DNA of 64,000 bases from Rhipicephalus microplus (GCF_043290135.1 NW_027464778.1:1-64000); one strand, 5' to 3'. Positions 45,127 through 62,764 are shown, counted from the stretch's first letter. Made by a program: numbers and translations. Notes: generated by a model from the letters alone, not told the origin.

Positions 45127-45322
45127 AACAAAACATTCTAACACAAACACCCCGTACATCCAACTGCCACTGAGCGCGCCTACTTGCTCAATCGCAGACA
45201 GTAACGGGACTCAATTTTATCTTCCTTTCCCTCTTAAGAATCACTCATACATACTTGCCAAACTACTAGGTGCGCTCAATGGCGGTTGGATGTACGGGGT
45301 GTTTGCGTTCGAATGTTTTGTT
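45127..45322. repeat. inverted repeat IR2, unit 5
   Basis: Arms 45127-45182 and 45267-45322. Confidence 0.8.
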
Positions 45323-45519
45323 TCATTTTTACTCCTATTCCCTCGATATGTCGTCTCACTCTGGCTTCCCTCATGTCTCTTTCTCTACACTTTTATTCCC
45401 ACCCTTTTAATCCCCCCTCACCCCCCATCCCTTGTGAGCTACCGCTGAGGTGTCGCATCCTGATGCAGACAGTTTCGGGGCTCACTTTCCTCTTCTTTTC
45501 CATCTTACACATCAGCAAT
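45323..45519 (+). mobile_element. old diverged retroposon tail, unit 5
   Basis: Same remnant, followed by a C run of about 17. Confidence 0.6.
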
Positions 45520-46843
45520 CCCCCCCCCCCCCCCCCAACCTCTAAGTGCTAAATATGTGGCACAAAAAGCAGGAAATGGACTCAATGAAAGGGTGAAAAA
45601 TAATAATCATAATAGAAACGAAGATCAACACGCGCCTCAAAAAGCCCCATTCACTCCTCTTTCACATTTTCACGAGAAAATGAAGGTACACACATGGAGA
45701 ACAATTTTTGTTATAGGTAGGCTTTGCCTGAGCAGAACCACTGTCGTGCGCCTTGGTTACACATTCGACACGCCTCGTCCTGTGCGGAGGTGGGTGGGAA
45801 ACCAAGGGTGCACTTGAAAATGCAATGCTCGTGGGTTGGTGTCGCCATCTGACGGCAGGCTCACGCGAGCGCGCCTTGCTTTCGAATTTCCCGCGCTCGA
45901 ACCTCTCGCGTTTACATCATGGGCTAGTCCCCCCCCCCCCCTCTCGCGTGGGCGGCGAAGCCAGCCTCCCTAGAGTGACCACCTCTGCCGGCGAAATGGA
46001 AACACTTGTTGCGTAGCTGTCCGTCCAAGTAAAGCTTTCACAACTGCAGTGTTCGCAGCACCAGTACAGTACATGAGTGCCACTTCTATCAAGTGCAGCT
46101 TCCCTCAGCACGCTGCATGGGCAGCGCTTATTGTGTACTTGCTTCTGACTTGCGCAGAAATTCTGTTTAAACATCCCCTTCCACTTTTCTTTCTTTTTTT
46201 TTTGTATTTTGCAGCTCGGCAGCGCCAGGTGTGAAAAAAAAAAAAACAAACAAAAATTATTAGGCGTGACAATGTACACAATGTGTTATTGAATGGGGCA
46301 CTTCTGAGTGCACAGCGGGCGCGGTAAACACGACCAACCTGTCACAATCAATTTTTTCATTTGTAAGTACACATCCCTTCTTCGTCTGGGTGCCCCACGG
46401 TAGAACATAGTGCGTTTTTATTTATTTTGACACAACGTGACGCGATCGTGTAGTGGGCATTCCAAAGAAAAAAGCGAGTTCGTGCTTCCTGAGCATAGTC
46501 GTGTCTCCAAGAATGCAGTGACCAGGGTAGAACGCTGCGCTCGGCTTCTTCCTTCGCGCGATAAGGTAACTAGGCGACGTTCGCTTGACGGGCCCGTTTT
46601 AGCAGCTTGGCTTGCAGGAAGGAGAGGAAGAACTCGCAGATGCGGCGATTGATTCGTGCATGCAGACCCAGGAGAAAGACGACGACGCGAACGAAATGCG
46701 GTGAACGTGACAAGTACCCAGCGCGATCAAGCTACTACTACACGAGGTGCTGCTCACCTGAGCGATGACGCAATGATATTGCAAAGAGGGACGGACGGGT
46801 ATGGCGAACCGCTGGGATCACACTGCCGAAGCATCAAGTGGGT

Positions 46844-46859
46844 AGCCCTGAAGAGGGCT
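46844..46859 (-). terminator. H4 mRNA 3' stem-loop, unit 5
   Basis: Same stem-loop as in unit 1. Confidence 0.9.
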
Positions 46860-46902
46860 GTTGTGTTCTCGTTGGCTGGCTGCAGGCGACGCCGCTGGCT
46901 TC

Positions 46903-47430
<528 letters not shown>

Positions 47431-48668
47431 CTACAAGATTGAATATACACGGCAAACATGCTTTCGTTTGTTTGTTTGTTTTTAATTCTTTTCTCGTTAC
47501 TGTTGCTAAGTTTCTTGCCCATTCATTCACGCACCCTTCACTGCTGCAAAATGGCGTATCAGTCGTATCAGCTGCCCCAGCGGCAAGGAGACATCAAACC
47601 GAGTAAGCGACAATTCATGTACGCGTACGTACAAGCCCAGCGGATACAACGCGTTCGCTAAAAAACGTTTCATCGTGTCCACTGAACATGACACACGCAA
47701 TATTTGTCAAAACTCACAGCTGCAACAGCTCACCTGTGTGCCGCACGTAAATAAACTGCACACTTAACACTTTGCGACTACTCGTCCCCGGCGTGTGCCC
47801 CCCCCCCCTCTTTTTTTTTTCTTTTCTATGTTCTCGCTTTCTCTCTAATCACATCAATGCCTCATTTGCACGCACGAAACCCGTTTCACGGCGTCACTTT
47901 GACGCCATCCTTGTCGCCAAACCAAGGGACTAACACACGCGGTCCGGGCACGGCCTCATGGCCGGAAATTTCTAAACAAAGCGTGCTCGCGTTGTTGTGG
48001 ACGCCGGCACGTGAAATTCGGCAAAGTAACAGCACCTTTGGCTGGCTACGCGTGTCTCAAATTTTACTGTGGCAGCTCCACTACATATCGCGATACGGCA
48101 GTTTCACCGAAGCCACGCAACGCGACCGCGCTCATTTCAGCATTCACGGGGACGGCAGAGAGTGAGAGCGCACCTCCTCTCGGGCGCGCCTCTCCTCCCG
48201 TAAACACGGACTGTCAAGCGGTCCGGTCGCAGCGAAGTTTCCCCATCTCCTTGCGGGGTGGTTCAACACCTGCCCGTTTCAAGTGCACGGTTGCACTGTG
48301 AGGAACCCTGCAAGGGTCACGCAATTACAGGCAAAACAGCCCTAACTCTAAAGCGCCTTACATAGGACGAGATTGGAGCGTAAAATGCACCACCCTTTAT
48401 GCATTCTTTCTTCTTTACAGCGTTGGAAGAGTGTTCGTTCGCTGCATGTTTTACGCATGCGTACTTTCGCTTACATAATACCTTCGGAGGCTGACAACCT
48501 GTTAAGTAATCTATCAACGACTATCCGGACGGCATCAGCTGTGCAAAGAAGATTTGCAGTTGGCCTTCCAGAGCCGTCCAGAGCACACAAAGTAGGTCTA
48601 CACATCGTGGCAACCAATATTTCGAAAAAAGTGAATTGCGTAGTATTATAAAGAATACAACTTTCAGA

Positions 48669-49090
48669 ATGAGCAAAACTGCTTGGTTTGACCAAAGTAC
48701 AAAGAGGTGCGATTTATACCACATCGATCCATTTATTGAATTAAAAATTACGCTGGCATTAGATAGAATATCGGAAACTCTAATTGACCGATTGAGGCTA
48801 GGCACGGCATACACAAAAACATTTGTTTTTTTTTTTTTCTTTGCACAGACACGGCAGAGCTGAAAGTCCCGAATGCGAATGCGGATTGATAGATGAAGAC
48901 GTATGTCACCTTCTCGTAGACTGTCCACATCACGAGACGCCGTCTTAAGTCCGAACAGTTGGCATTAGACCGCAGACCGTTTAACATGAAGAAACTTCTG
49001 GGTCCGTGGCCTACTCGAGTTTTACAGTCGCACGCTTTAAAAGCATCAACACGTTCTTTACAAGACAGCGGGATTGCTGATAAGTATTAA
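48669..49090 (+). pseudogene. non-LTR retrotransposon C-terminus, unit 5
   Basis: As in unit 1. The longer T run shifts the central motifs out of frame. Confidence 0.8.
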
Positions 49091-51157
49091 GAAATAACGA
49101 ACTTTCATTTGTAACAAATGTACTTATTATGTACAGTATCACGTGACTCTCATCATGTGTGTGTTGTGAAATGAATGACGTGTCGACAATTATGTACACA
49201 CGAGCGAATGCATCTTTATACGGACCAGACGTGTGCTCTACTGTTTTGTGCTGGTGGACCGAATATTATCGAGGGACGTTATATCAGAGACTTCATTCAT
49301 TGACTTTCGAACATTTACTTACCATTGTGTTCTGATATGTGCGTATAAGTGTAAGTGTGTCTTTGCATATCTCTGCCCGAGTTTTCTACTTTCCATGCAC
49401 TGCTTTGTACGTTTTGCTTCAAGATACGTGTTCAAGTTTAACTCAACGGCCAAGGAGTAGCCGGCGCCATAATGGTGCGCCGACATCTCCTTACATATCA
49501 TATCAATAAGAAAAAAAGATGCGCGCCAATGCCCATCTATTGTATTCCCTTCTCACGTGCCCCAATACCAAACTGCGCGTGCCATTTCTGTGGTGCAAGT
49601 GTGTTTAAGTAGTCGCAGTTTCATCTTTCACAATCATGAGGGTTCCCATATTGAAAGTATTCCTTCCCCGAACTTGTGGCAGGGACGCACGATGCGAAAT
49701 TACAAAATGATCGCGCTTGAAAGCTTCATACAAATGCACTGTCGACCCGCCGAACATAGTCAGTAATCTAAAACAAAGCGGAAATAAACGGTGCGTCCGC
49801 TCATTCATTTAAGGTAAGTTTCCCACCACATTCCGAATGGAACGTACCACTCATTTGTGCCTAGCACAGGCGCATTTGTTCTTTCGAAGAGAACACAGTG
49901 TTCCGCTACACCGTGTGATTATGTAAACGTCAAGCCGAGCAGTGTCGTTTGCTGGCCGGCCTGGCTATGTTTCTTTCGGCGACGCGCAAACGGAGCACTC
50001 GGTGCGAAAACGGGAAATGCCCATACCTCGTGTCGACCGCCTTTCTTTACTGGATTTCGTACTTCTTTGTGCACTATATAAATCACCTGCGTGGTACCCC
50101 TGTCATGCGTACGCACAGTTTTGTTTTTTCCTTCACTCGGGCTGTCGATACTTTGCTTTCGGACAATAATTAGCATGCAGTCCGCCGCCACGCTTTTCTG
50201 CTTCTACAGCTATTGTCACATGCGTCTATATATTTCTCCCCTATCTTTTCTTGCATCAATGCTTCCGCACATTTTTCACCGCGCCACGCACTTTAAGCTA
50301 CATTCACTCCTCCTACAGTCTCGAAACGGGCCTGCCCTGCGCTCTCAAGAAATAAATGCCCCAATTTCGTAAACAAATGAATGGCGTGGCAGAGAAGGAA
50401 CTCTGCGCTGTCTGATGAATGTGGCTGTACCCTTCACATCGGGCGGCAGCTATCACCACCTAGCCATAATGCTGACCTAACAAACAGCTACATTTATCTT
50501 GTTTTTTTTCTCTCTTTAAATAGTGAAGTATAGGACCGCGGTGCTTTGCAGTGAATGGTTTAGTTTTCACTCTTGCCTTGACTTTAGCCACCAATAAGAT
50601 AACCACCTTCTAGTTAATTCTACCCGCCTAAAGTCTATTTTGCCCTCCCCCGTCTCTAAACCCCGGTGCTTTTGAAAAACTCTGCGCCATCATTCTAAAC
50701 TATAAGGTGAAGCCCTTTACATAGCATTATCAAGTGTTCGGCAGTTTCCTTCTCTCCGCATGCACTGCATACCGTGTATACCCCTTCATATTTGGCCCGA
50801 CATGTCGGAGTTGCTCGGGCAAGCGCTGACGCGAGTTTCCTATTCTATCATTTCCCAAGAGCTGAACACACTCGAGTTCATGTTACCTTTTTTTGAGAGA
50901 AGCGGCCACCTTCCCCCTGTTTTTTTTTTTTTTTTTAATTACCACGCTCCTGGTTTTGTTTTCCCTCCATTACCGTACTTGTGGCACTTTTCTCCGCGCA
51001 CTCGGTCTTCTCTAATTTACCTGTTCAACCTCCCCGAGCACACACGTCGAGCGCGGCACACCAACGCTCCTGCTAGCGGTGTTCAACAGAGAGAAGAGGA
51101 TGGATTCGGAGCCGAATCTCTCAGCACAACCCCTATGCCGACGCAGACAATTTGGGT

Positions 51158-51173
51158 GGCTCTGAGAAGAGCC
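51158..51173 (-). terminator. H2B mRNA 3' stem-loop, unit 6
   Basis: Same stem-loop as in unit 1. Confidence 0.95.
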
Positions 51174-51212
51174 GTTGATTTGTCGTTGCTCGCTGTGGCC
51201 CACGACGCACGC

Positions 51213-51587
51213 CTACTTGGAGCTGGTGTACTTGGTGACGGCTTTTGTACCCTCGGACACCGCGTGCTTGGCCAGCTCTCCGGGCAGCAGCAGGCGCACC
51301 GCGGTCTGGATCTCCCGGCTCGTGATGGTCGAGCGCTTGTTGTAGTGAGCAAGGCGTGACGACTCGGCGGCGATACGCTCGAAGATGTCGTTCACGAAGC
51401 TGTTCATGATGGACATGGCCTTGCTGGAGACACCAGTGTCGGGGTGCACCTGCTTCAGCACCTTATAGATGTAGATGGAGAAGCTCTCCTTCCTGCGGCG
51501 CTTCTTCTTCTTCTTGTCCGTGGCGCGCACATTCTTCTGCGCCTTGCCGGCCTTCTTGACGGCTTTGCCAGACGGTTGGGGAGGCAT
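51213..51587 (-). CDS. H2B: histone H2B, unit 6
   Basis: 124 residues, identical protein. Confidence 0.98.
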   Translation of the reverse strand: MPPQPSGKAVKKAGKAQKNVRATDKKKKKRRRKESFSIYIYKVLKQVHPDTGVSSKAMSIMNSFVNDIFERIAAESSRLAHYNKRSTITSREIQTAVRLLLPGELAKHAVSEGTKAVTKYTSSK

Positions 51588-51619
51588 GATTTCACACAAC
51601 ACGCACGCGAGACCAGAGT

Positions 51620-51705
51620 CGAATGCGCGTGTCCCCCCGTCTCGCCGCGCTTAAATATGAGCGAGGGGTGTTGACGAGATCAGCACAACGCGCGCGCCCC
51701 ATTGG
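51620..51705 (-). promoter_or_regulatory. H2B promoter, unit 6
   Basis: CCAAT, TATTTAA and CATTCG as in unit 1. Confidence 0.75.
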
Positions 51706-51787
51706 TTCGCACGGCTTCTCTCTCTCACACTCTCATCCGTTCCCCGCGAGCGGCGGCGCGCGATGGTGGCAACGGAAACCATTCGAG

Positions 51788-52575
<788 letters not shown>

Positions 52576-52614
52576 GCGAGCACCCCTTCCGCGCGCTCGC
52601 CGCATTCCCCAAAC

Positions 52615-52630
52615 GGTCCTTCTAAGGACC
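52615..52630 (+). terminator. H2A mRNA 3' stem-loop, unit 6
   Basis: Same stem-loop as in unit 1. Confidence 0.95.
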
Positions 52631-53053
52631 ACCCAAACAGGTGACGCGGCCGTGTTTCGCTTCGCAGTCACGATGGCTCTGTTCGTACCCTCAAGCGTGT
52701 TTGTTTTTCTATACTTTATATATATTTCCTCGCGACATCAGTTAGCCACAAGTGCGCGACGCCAAATGCTGCAAAGAGACAACCAAATCACGCAGCTCGG
52801 CACCGAAAAAGACAGAAAAGAGCATGTAAGCGTTGTCATTTCTCATTAAAAAAAAAAAAAAAAAAAGCTCCACACGTAACCGTCTATCCTTACGATGACA
52901 CCTGAACGGGTCAGCACAGGGACAGAGTAAATTTAATACCTTTGAATAGAAAAACAAACGTAAGGTAAAAAAAAAAAAGAGAGAGAGAGAGAGAGAACCC
53001 GCCGTTAGCGCATTCCATTTGGTGCTTCTAACACAATTTATTTCGTCTATCTT

Positions 53054-53448
53054 GCTAGGCAGCGCAGCCACTATTACACAGAACACACAACACAAGCGCT
53101 TAACTTCAACTAAACGTTTATTGCAAAAAAAAAAAAAATTGTCCAGAATATGGCACAAAAACTTGTTCAGCTTCAAAAGAAATGAAAGGAAATGACACGC
53201 GATGATTTCGAGTGTGTTAGTGCACTCTCTATCGCGCTCACGCGGAAAGAACTGTTTTTTGGATGGGGTGATAGAGAATAACAGACAGTAATGTGCGGGA
53301 CTGGCACGTGTGCTTTTTGTTGTCTACCTTTTACTATTCTTTTTCTCTGTTCACCCCCTTTATAAACTCTGACGTTTGCAATGAAAGTTCAGTTGAAGTT
53401 AAGCGCTTGTGTTGTGAGGTCTGTGTAATAGTGGCTGCGCTTCCTAGC
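53054..53448. repeat. inverted repeat IR1, unit 6
   Basis: Arms 53054-53127 and 53375-53448. Confidence 0.8.
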
Positions 53449-53908
53449 GAGATGGATCCTTACCAACTGGCCCGATACAATTGTTTATTTCGTCTCTCGG
53501 TAAAACTTCATCACCTCCTACGAGTGCACCCAAAAGTTGCGCCGGGGTCCAGCAGCCCAAGTCACCATGGCGTTACGCAAACAGAAGCCCTCAAAAACAC
53601 CTTACAAGCGGCGGGCAAAAAGGTAAACACATAAATGAAATTGACACACCACAGGGTCGCAGCACGGCTGCTGCACACACACCGACTGAAGCTAGCCTAC
53701 CTTTTCTCTGTCTACTCATAATGATACACACTTTTACCTTGAATTTGTCAAAGCTGAGCCATTTCTTCGTAATAACGACGCGCCGACGTTCCGTTCTTCC
53801 GCGCGCTAGACAACGGCAGCCACGTACGTACAAAACATGACAGCAAAAGAGGGTGCGGCCGGAGTACGTGGCCTGGAGTGGTCTCGTAGCCAAAGCAGAC
53901 ACGTTGGT

Positions 53909-53924
53909 GGTCCTGAGAAGGACC
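53909..53924 (-). terminator. H3 mRNA 3' stem-loop, unit 6
   Basis: Same stem-loop as in unit 1. Confidence 0.95.
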
Positions 53925-53971
53925 GTTTGTTGTTGCTTGCCTGTCGACCGAAGCGCAGGGAGCAGCCCAAC

Positions 53972-54487
<516 letters not shown>

Positions 54488-54919
54488 CCGAAGCGTGAGA
54501 ACCCGTCCGCGTGCGAGCGCGGAAGCGTACGCCAGGATGCTGGCTGGCGCTCATTTTCGGGCAACCGTGCAGTTCGCGGCTGCAAAGAGGTACACCGAAA
54601 CGAAACCACTACCGCTGTACAATACAGCCTGCTGCGCATTTCTTTCGCCTTCCAGGCAACACATCAATCGACGCTGTAGCTCGTCGCTTCCCGAAGCGGC
54701 GCGACGGAGTGCGAGACGCCACCATTCACGCCAACAGCGCGCATCGCACTAGAGCGCCTCGCATCACCGAGGGCAAATGCGCACTGCCACGCCAAAAAAA
54801 CTTGCTCCTTGCGTTGTCGCTTATTTGCGACCATTACGTAGATGGGCGAAGACGACGAGAGACCACCGGCAGTGTTGGTATATGCATACACGTCCGCGCA
54901 ACGACAAGGAGTAAAACGC

Positions 54920-55115
54920 AACAAAACATTCTAACACAAACACCCCGTACATCCAACTGCCACTGAGCGCGCCTACTTGCTCAATCGCAGACAGTAACGG
55001 GACTCAATTTTATCTTCCTTTCCCTCTTAAGAATCACTCATACATACTTGCCAAACTACTAGGTGCGCTCAATGGCGGTTGGATGTACGGGGTGTTTGCG
55101 TTCGAATGTTTTGTT
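54920..55115. repeat. inverted repeat IR2, unit 6
   Basis: Arms 54920-54975 and 55060-55115. Confidence 0.8.
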
Positions 55116-55312
55116 TCATTTTTACTCCTATTCCCTCGATATGTCGTCTCACTCTGGCTTCCCTCATGTCTCTTTCTCTACACTTTTATTCCCACCCTTT
55201 TAATCCCCCCTCACCCCCCATCCCTTGTGAGCTACCGCTGAGGTGTCGCATCCTGATGCAGACAGTTTCGGGGCTCACTTTCCTCTTCTTTTCCATCTTA
55301 CACATCAGCAAT
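55116..55312 (+). mobile_element. old diverged retroposon tail, unit 6
   Basis: Same remnant, followed by a C run of about 16. Confidence 0.6.
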
Positions 55313-56636
55313 CCCCCCCCCCCCCCCCAACCTCTAAGTGCTAAATATGTGGCACAAAAAGCAGGAAATGGACTCAATGAAAGGGTGAAAAATAATAATC
55401 ATAATAGAAACGAAGATCAACACGCGCCTCAAAAAGCCCCATTCACTCCTCTTTCACATTTTCACGAGAAAATGAAGGTACACACATGGAGAACAATTTT
55501 TGTTATAGGTAGGCTTTGCCTGAGCAGAACCACTGTCGTGCGCCTTGGTTACACATTCGACACGCCTCGTCCTGTGCGGAGGTGGGTGGGAAACCAAGGG
55601 TGCACTTGAAAATGCAATGCTCGTGGGTTGGTGTCGCCATCTGACGGCAGGCTCACGCGAGCGCGCCTTGCTTTCGAATTTCCCGCGCTCGAACCTCTCG
55701 CGTTTACATCATGGGCTAGTCCCCCCCCCCCCCCCCTCTCGCGTGGGCGGCGAAGCCAGCCTCCCTAGAGTGACCACCTCTGCCGGCGAAATGGAAACAC
55801 TTGTTGCGTAGCTGTCCGTCCAAGTAAAGCTTTCACAACTGCAGTGTTCGCAGCACCAGTACAGTACATGAGTGCCACTTCTATCAAGTGCAGCTTCCCT
55901 CAGCACGCTGCATGGGCAGCGCTTATTGTGTACTTGCTTCTGACTTGCGCAGAAATTCTGTTTAAACATCCCCTTCCACTTTTCTTTCTTTTTTTTTTGT
56001 ATTTTGCAGCTCGGCAGCGCCAGGTGTGAAAAAAAAAAAACAAACAAAAATTATTAGGCGTGACAATGTACACAATGTGTTATTGAATGGGGCACTTCTG
56101 AGTGCACAGCGGGCGCGGTAAACACGACCAACCTGTCACAATCAATTTTTTCATTTGTAAGTACACATCCCTTCTTCGTCTGGGTGCCCCACGGTAGAAC
56201 ATAGTGCGTTTTTATTTATTTTGACACAACGTGACGCGATCGTGTAGTGGGCATTCCAAAGAAAAAAGCGAGTTCGTGCTTCCTGAGCATAGTCGTGTCT
56301 CCAAGAATGCAGTGACCAGGGTAGAACGCTGCGCTCGGCTTCTTCCTTCGCGCGATAAGGTAACTAGGCGACGTTCGCTTGACGGGCCCGTTTTAGCAGC
56401 TTGGCTTGCAGGAAGGAGAGGAAGAACTCGCAGATGCGGCGATTGATTCGTGCATGCAGACCCAGGAGAAAGACGACGACGCGAACGAAATGCGGTGAAC
56501 GTGCAAGTACCCAGCGCGATCAAGCTACTACTACACGAGGTGCTGCTCACCTGAGCGATGACGCAATGATATTGCAAAGAGGGACGGACGGGTATGGCGA
56601 ACCGCTGGGATCACACTGCCGAAGCATCAAGTGGGT

Positions 56637-56652
56637 AGCCCTGAAGAGGGCT
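56637..56652 (-). terminator. H4 mRNA 3' stem-loop, unit 6
   Basis: Same stem-loop as in unit 1. Confidence 0.9.
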
Positions 56653-56695
56653 GTTGTGTTCTCGTTGGCTGGCTGCAGGCGACGCCGCTGGCTTC

Positions 56696-57393
<698 letters not shown>

Positions 57394-58804
57394 AAGCGAA
57401 TGCTCGACACGATCGAGTCGCGGTGTCGGCGCCGGCCCGCGAGACTGAGGAGGAAGGCGAACGGCGCACGCCGGTTGGTCGGCGGCCAGCTCGTCTCTCT
57501 CTCCCTCTTTTCTTCGCGAGGAGCGCGTTGGCCGCGCAGGTTGCTGCACTGACTATTTTTCTGCACTACAAGATTGAATATACACGGCAAACATGCTTTC
57601 GTTTGTTTGTTTGTTTTTAATTCTTTTCTCGTTACTGTTGCTAAGTTTCTTGCCCATTCATTCACGCACCCTTCACTGCTGCAAAATGGCGTATCAGTCG
57701 TATCAGCTGCCCCAGCGGCAAGGAGACATCAAACCGAGTAAGCGACAATTCATGTACGCGTACGTACAAGCCCAGCGGATACAACGCGTTCGCTAAAAAA
57801 CGTTTCATCGTGTCCACTGAACATGACACACGCAATATTTGTCAAAACTCACAGCTGCAACAGCTCACCTGTGTGCCGCACGTAAATAAACTGCACACTT
57901 AACACTTTGCGACTACTCGTCCCCGGCGTGTGCCCCCCCCCCTCTTTTTTTTTTTTCTTTTCTATGTTCTCGCTTTCTCTCTAATCACATCAATGCCTCA
58001 TTTGCACGCACGAAACCCGTTTCACGGCGTCACTTTGACGCCATCCTTGTCGCCAAACCAAGGGACTAACACACGCGGTCCGGGCACGGCCTCATGGCCG
58101 GAAATTTCTAAACAAAGCGTGCTCGCGTTGTTGTGGACGCCGGCACGTGAAATTCGGCAAAGTAACAGCACCTTTGGCTGGCTACGCGTGTCTCAAATTT
58201 TACTGTGGCAGCTCCACTACATATCGCGATACGGCAGTTTCACCGAAGCCACGCAACGCGACCGCGCTCATTTCAGCATTCACGGGGACGGCAGAGAGTG
58301 AGAGCGCACCTCCTCTCGGGCGCGCCTCTCCTCCCGTAAACACGGACTGTCAAGCGGTCCGGTCGCAGCGAAGTTTCCCCATCTCCTTGCGGGGTGGTTC
58401 AACACCTGCCCGTTTCAAGTGCACGGTTGCACTGTGAGGAACCCTGCAAGGGTCACGCAATTACAGGCAAAACAGCCCTAACTCTAAAGCGCCTTACATA
58501 GGACGAGATTGGAGCGTAAAATGCACCACCCTTTATGCATTCTTTCTTCTTTACAGCGTTGGAAGAGTGTTCGTTCGCTGCATGTTTTACGCATGCGTAC
58601 TTTCGCTTACATAATACCTTCGGAGGCTGACAACCTGTTAAGTAATCTATCAACGACTATCCGGACGGCATCAGCTGTGCAAAGAAGATTTGCAGTTGGC
58701 CTTCCAGAGCCGTCCAGAGCACACAAAGTAGGTCTACACATCGTGGCAACCAATATTTCGAAAAAAGTGAATTGCGTAGTATTATAAAGAATACAACTTT
58801 CAGA

Positions 58805-59226
58805 ATGAGCAAAACTGCTTGGTTTGACCAAAGTACAAAGAGGTGCGATTTATACCACATCGATCCATTTATTGAATTAAAAATTACGCTGGCATTAGAT
58901 AGAATATCGGAAACTCTAATTGACCGATTGAGGCTAGGCACGGCATACACAAAAACATTTGTTTTTTTTTTTTTCTTTGCACAGACACGGCAGAGCTGAA
59001 AGTCCCGAATGCGAATGCGGATTGATAGATGAAGACGTATGTCACCTTCTCGTAGACTGTCCACATCACGAGACGCCGTCTTAAGTCCGAACAGTTGGCA
59101 TTAGACCGCAGACCGTTTAACATGAAGAAACTTCTGGGTCCGTGGCCTACTCGAGTTTTACAGTCGCACGCTTTAAAAGCATCAACACGTTCTTTACAAG
59201 ACAGCGGGATTGCTGATAAGTATTAA
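58805..59226 (+). pseudogene. non-LTR retrotransposon C-terminus, unit 6
   Basis: As in unit 5. Confidence 0.8.
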
Positions 59227-61289
59227 GAAATAACGAACTTTCATTTGTAACAAATGTACTTATTATGTACAGTATCACGTGACTCTCATCATGTGTGTGT
59301 TGTGAAATGAATGACGTGTCGACAATTATGTACACACGAGCGAATGCATCTTTATACGGACCAGACGTGTGCTCTACTGTTTTGTGCTGGTGGACCGAAT
59401 ATTATCGAGGGACATTATATCAGAGACTTCATTCATTGACTTTCGAACATTTACTTACCATTGTGTTCTGATATGTGCGTATAAGTGTAAGTGTGTCTTT
59501 GCATATCTCTGCCCGAGTTTTCTACTTTCCATGCACTGCTTTGTACGTTTTGCTTCAAGATACGTGTTCAAGTTTAACTCAACGGCCAAGGAGTAGCCGG
59601 CGCCATAATGGTGCGCCGACATCTCCTTACATATCATATCAATAAGAAAAAAAGATGCGCGCCAATGCCCATCTATTGTATTCCCTTCTCACGTGCCCCA
59701 ATACCAAACTGCGCGTGCCATTTCTGTGGTGCAAGTGTGTTTAAGTAGTCGCAGTTTCATCTTTCACAATCATGAGGGTTCCCATATTGAAAGTATTCCT
59801 TCCCCGAACTTGTGGCAGGGACGCACGATGCGAAATTACAAAATGATCGCGCTTGAAAGCTTCATACAAATGCACTGTCGACCCGCCGAACATAGTCAGT
59901 AATCTAAAACAAAGCGGAAATAAACGGTGCGTCCGCTCATTCATTTAAGGTAAGTTTCCCACCACATTCCGAATGGAACGTACCACTCATTTGTGCCTAG
60001 CACAGGCGCATTTGTTCTTTCGAAGAGAACACAGTGTTCCGCTACACCGTGTGATTATGTAAACGTCAAGCCGAGCAGTGTCGTTTGCTGGCCGGCCTGG
60101 CTATGTTTCTTTCGGCGACGCGCAAACGGAGCACTCGGTGCGAAAACGGGAAATGCCCATACCTCGTGTCGACCGCCTTTCTTTACTGGATTTCGTACTT
60201 CTTTGTGCACTATATAAATCACCTGCGTGGTACCCCTGTCATGCGTACGCACAGTTTTGTTTTTTCCTTCACTCGGGCTGTCGATACTTTGCTTTCGGAC
60301 AATAATTAGCATGCAGTCCGCCGCCACGCTTTTCTGCTTCTACAGCTATTGTCACATGCGTCTATATATTTCTCCCCTATCTTTTCTTGCATCAATGCTT
60401 CCGCACATTTTTCACCGCGCCACGCACTTTAAGCTACATTCACTCCTCCTACAGTCTCGAAACGGGCCTGCCCTGCGCTCTCAAGAAATAAATGCCCCAA
60501 TTTCGTAAACAAATGAATGGCGTGGCAGAGAAGGAACTCTGCGCTGTCTGATGAATGTGGCTGTACCCTTCACATCGGGCGGCAGCTATCACCACCTAGC
60601 CATAATGCTGACCTAACAAACAGCTACATTTATCTTGTTTTTTTTCTCTCTTTAAATAGTGAAGTATAGGACCGCGGTGCTTTGCAGTGAATGGTTTAGT
60701 TTTCACTCTTGCCTTGACTTTAGCCACCAATAAGATAACCACCTTCTAGTTAATTCTACCCGCCTAAAGTCTATTTTGCCCTCCCCCGTCTCTAAACCCC
60801 GGTGCTTTTGAAAAACTCTGCGCCATCATTCTAAACTATAAGGTGAAGCCCTTTACATAGCATTATCAAGTGTTCGGCAGTTTCCTTCTCTCCGCATGCA
60901 CTGCATACCGTGTATACCCCATTTGGCCCGACATGTCGGAGTTGCTCGGGCAAGCGCTGACGCGAGTTTCCTATTCTATCATTTCCCAAGAGCTGAACAC
61001 ACTCGAGTTCATGTTACCTTTTTTTGAGAGAAGCGGCCACCTTCCCCCTGTTTTTTTTTTTTTTTTTTAATTACCACGCTCCTGGTTTTGTTTTCCCTCC
61101 ATTACCGTACTTGTGGCACTTTTCTCCGCGCACTCGGTCTTCTCTAATTTACCTGTTCAACCTCCCCGAGCACACACGTCGAGCGCGGCACACCAACGCT
61201 CCTGCTAGCGGTGTTCAACAGAGAGAAGAGGATGGATTCGGAGCCGAATCTCTCAGCACAACCCCTATGCCGACGCAGACAATTTGGGT

Positions 61290-61305
61290 GGCTCTGAGAA
61301 GAGCC
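61290..61305 (-). terminator. H2B mRNA 3' stem-loop, unit 7
   Basis: Same stem-loop as in unit 1. Confidence 0.95.
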
Positions 61306-61344
61306 GTTGATTTGTCGTTGCTCGCTGTGGCCCACGACGCACGC

Positions 61345-61719
61345 CTACTTGGAGCTGGTGTACTTGGTGACGGCTTTTGTACCCTCGGACACCGCGTGCT
61401 TGGCCAGCTCTCCGGGCAGCAGCAGGCGCACCGCGGTCTGGATCTCCCGGCTCGTGATGGTCGAGCGCTTGTTGTAGTGAGCAAGGCGTGACGACTCGGC
61501 GGCGATACGCTCGAAGATGTCGTTCACGAAGCTGTTCATGATGGACATGGCCTTGCTGGAGACACCAGTGTCGGGGTGCACCTGCTTCAGCACCTTATAG
61601 ATGTAGATGGAGAAGCTCTCCTTCCTGCGGCGCTTCTTCTTCTTCTTGTCCGTGGCGCGCACATTCTTCTGCGCCTTGCCGGCCTTCTTGACGGCTTTGC
61701 CAGACGGTTGGGGAGGCAT
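61345..61719 (-). CDS. H2B: histone H2B, unit 7
   Basis: 124 residues, identical protein. Confidence 0.98.
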   Translation of the reverse strand: MPPQPSGKAVKKAGKAQKNVRATDKKKKKRRRKESFSIYIYKVLKQVHPDTGVSSKAMSIMNSFVNDIFERIAAESSRLAHYNKRSTITSREIQTAVRLLLPGELAKHAVSEGTKAVTKYTSSK

Positions 61720-61751
61720 GATTTCACACAACACGCACGCGAGACCAGAGT

Positions 61752-61837
61752 CGAATGCGCGTGTCCCCCCGTCTCGCCGCGCTTAAATATGAGCGAGGGG
61801 TGTTGACGAGATCAGCACAACGCGCGCGCCCCATTGG
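61752..61837 (-). promoter_or_regulatory. H2B promoter, unit 7
   Basis: CCAAT, TATTTAA and CATTCG as in unit 1. Confidence 0.75.
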
Positions 61838-61920
61838 TTCGCACGGCTTCTCTCTCTCACACTCTCATCCGTTCCCCGCGAGCGGCGGCGCGCGATGGTG
61901 GCAACGGAAACCATTCGAGC

Positions 61921-62709
<789 letters not shown>

Positions 62710-62748
62710 GCGAGCACCCCTTCCGCGCGCTCGCCGCATTCCCCAAAC

Positions 62749-62764
62749 GGTCCTTCTAAGGACC
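62749..62764 (+). terminator. H2A mRNA 3' stem-loop, unit 7
   Basis: Same stem-loop as in unit 1. Confidence 0.95.
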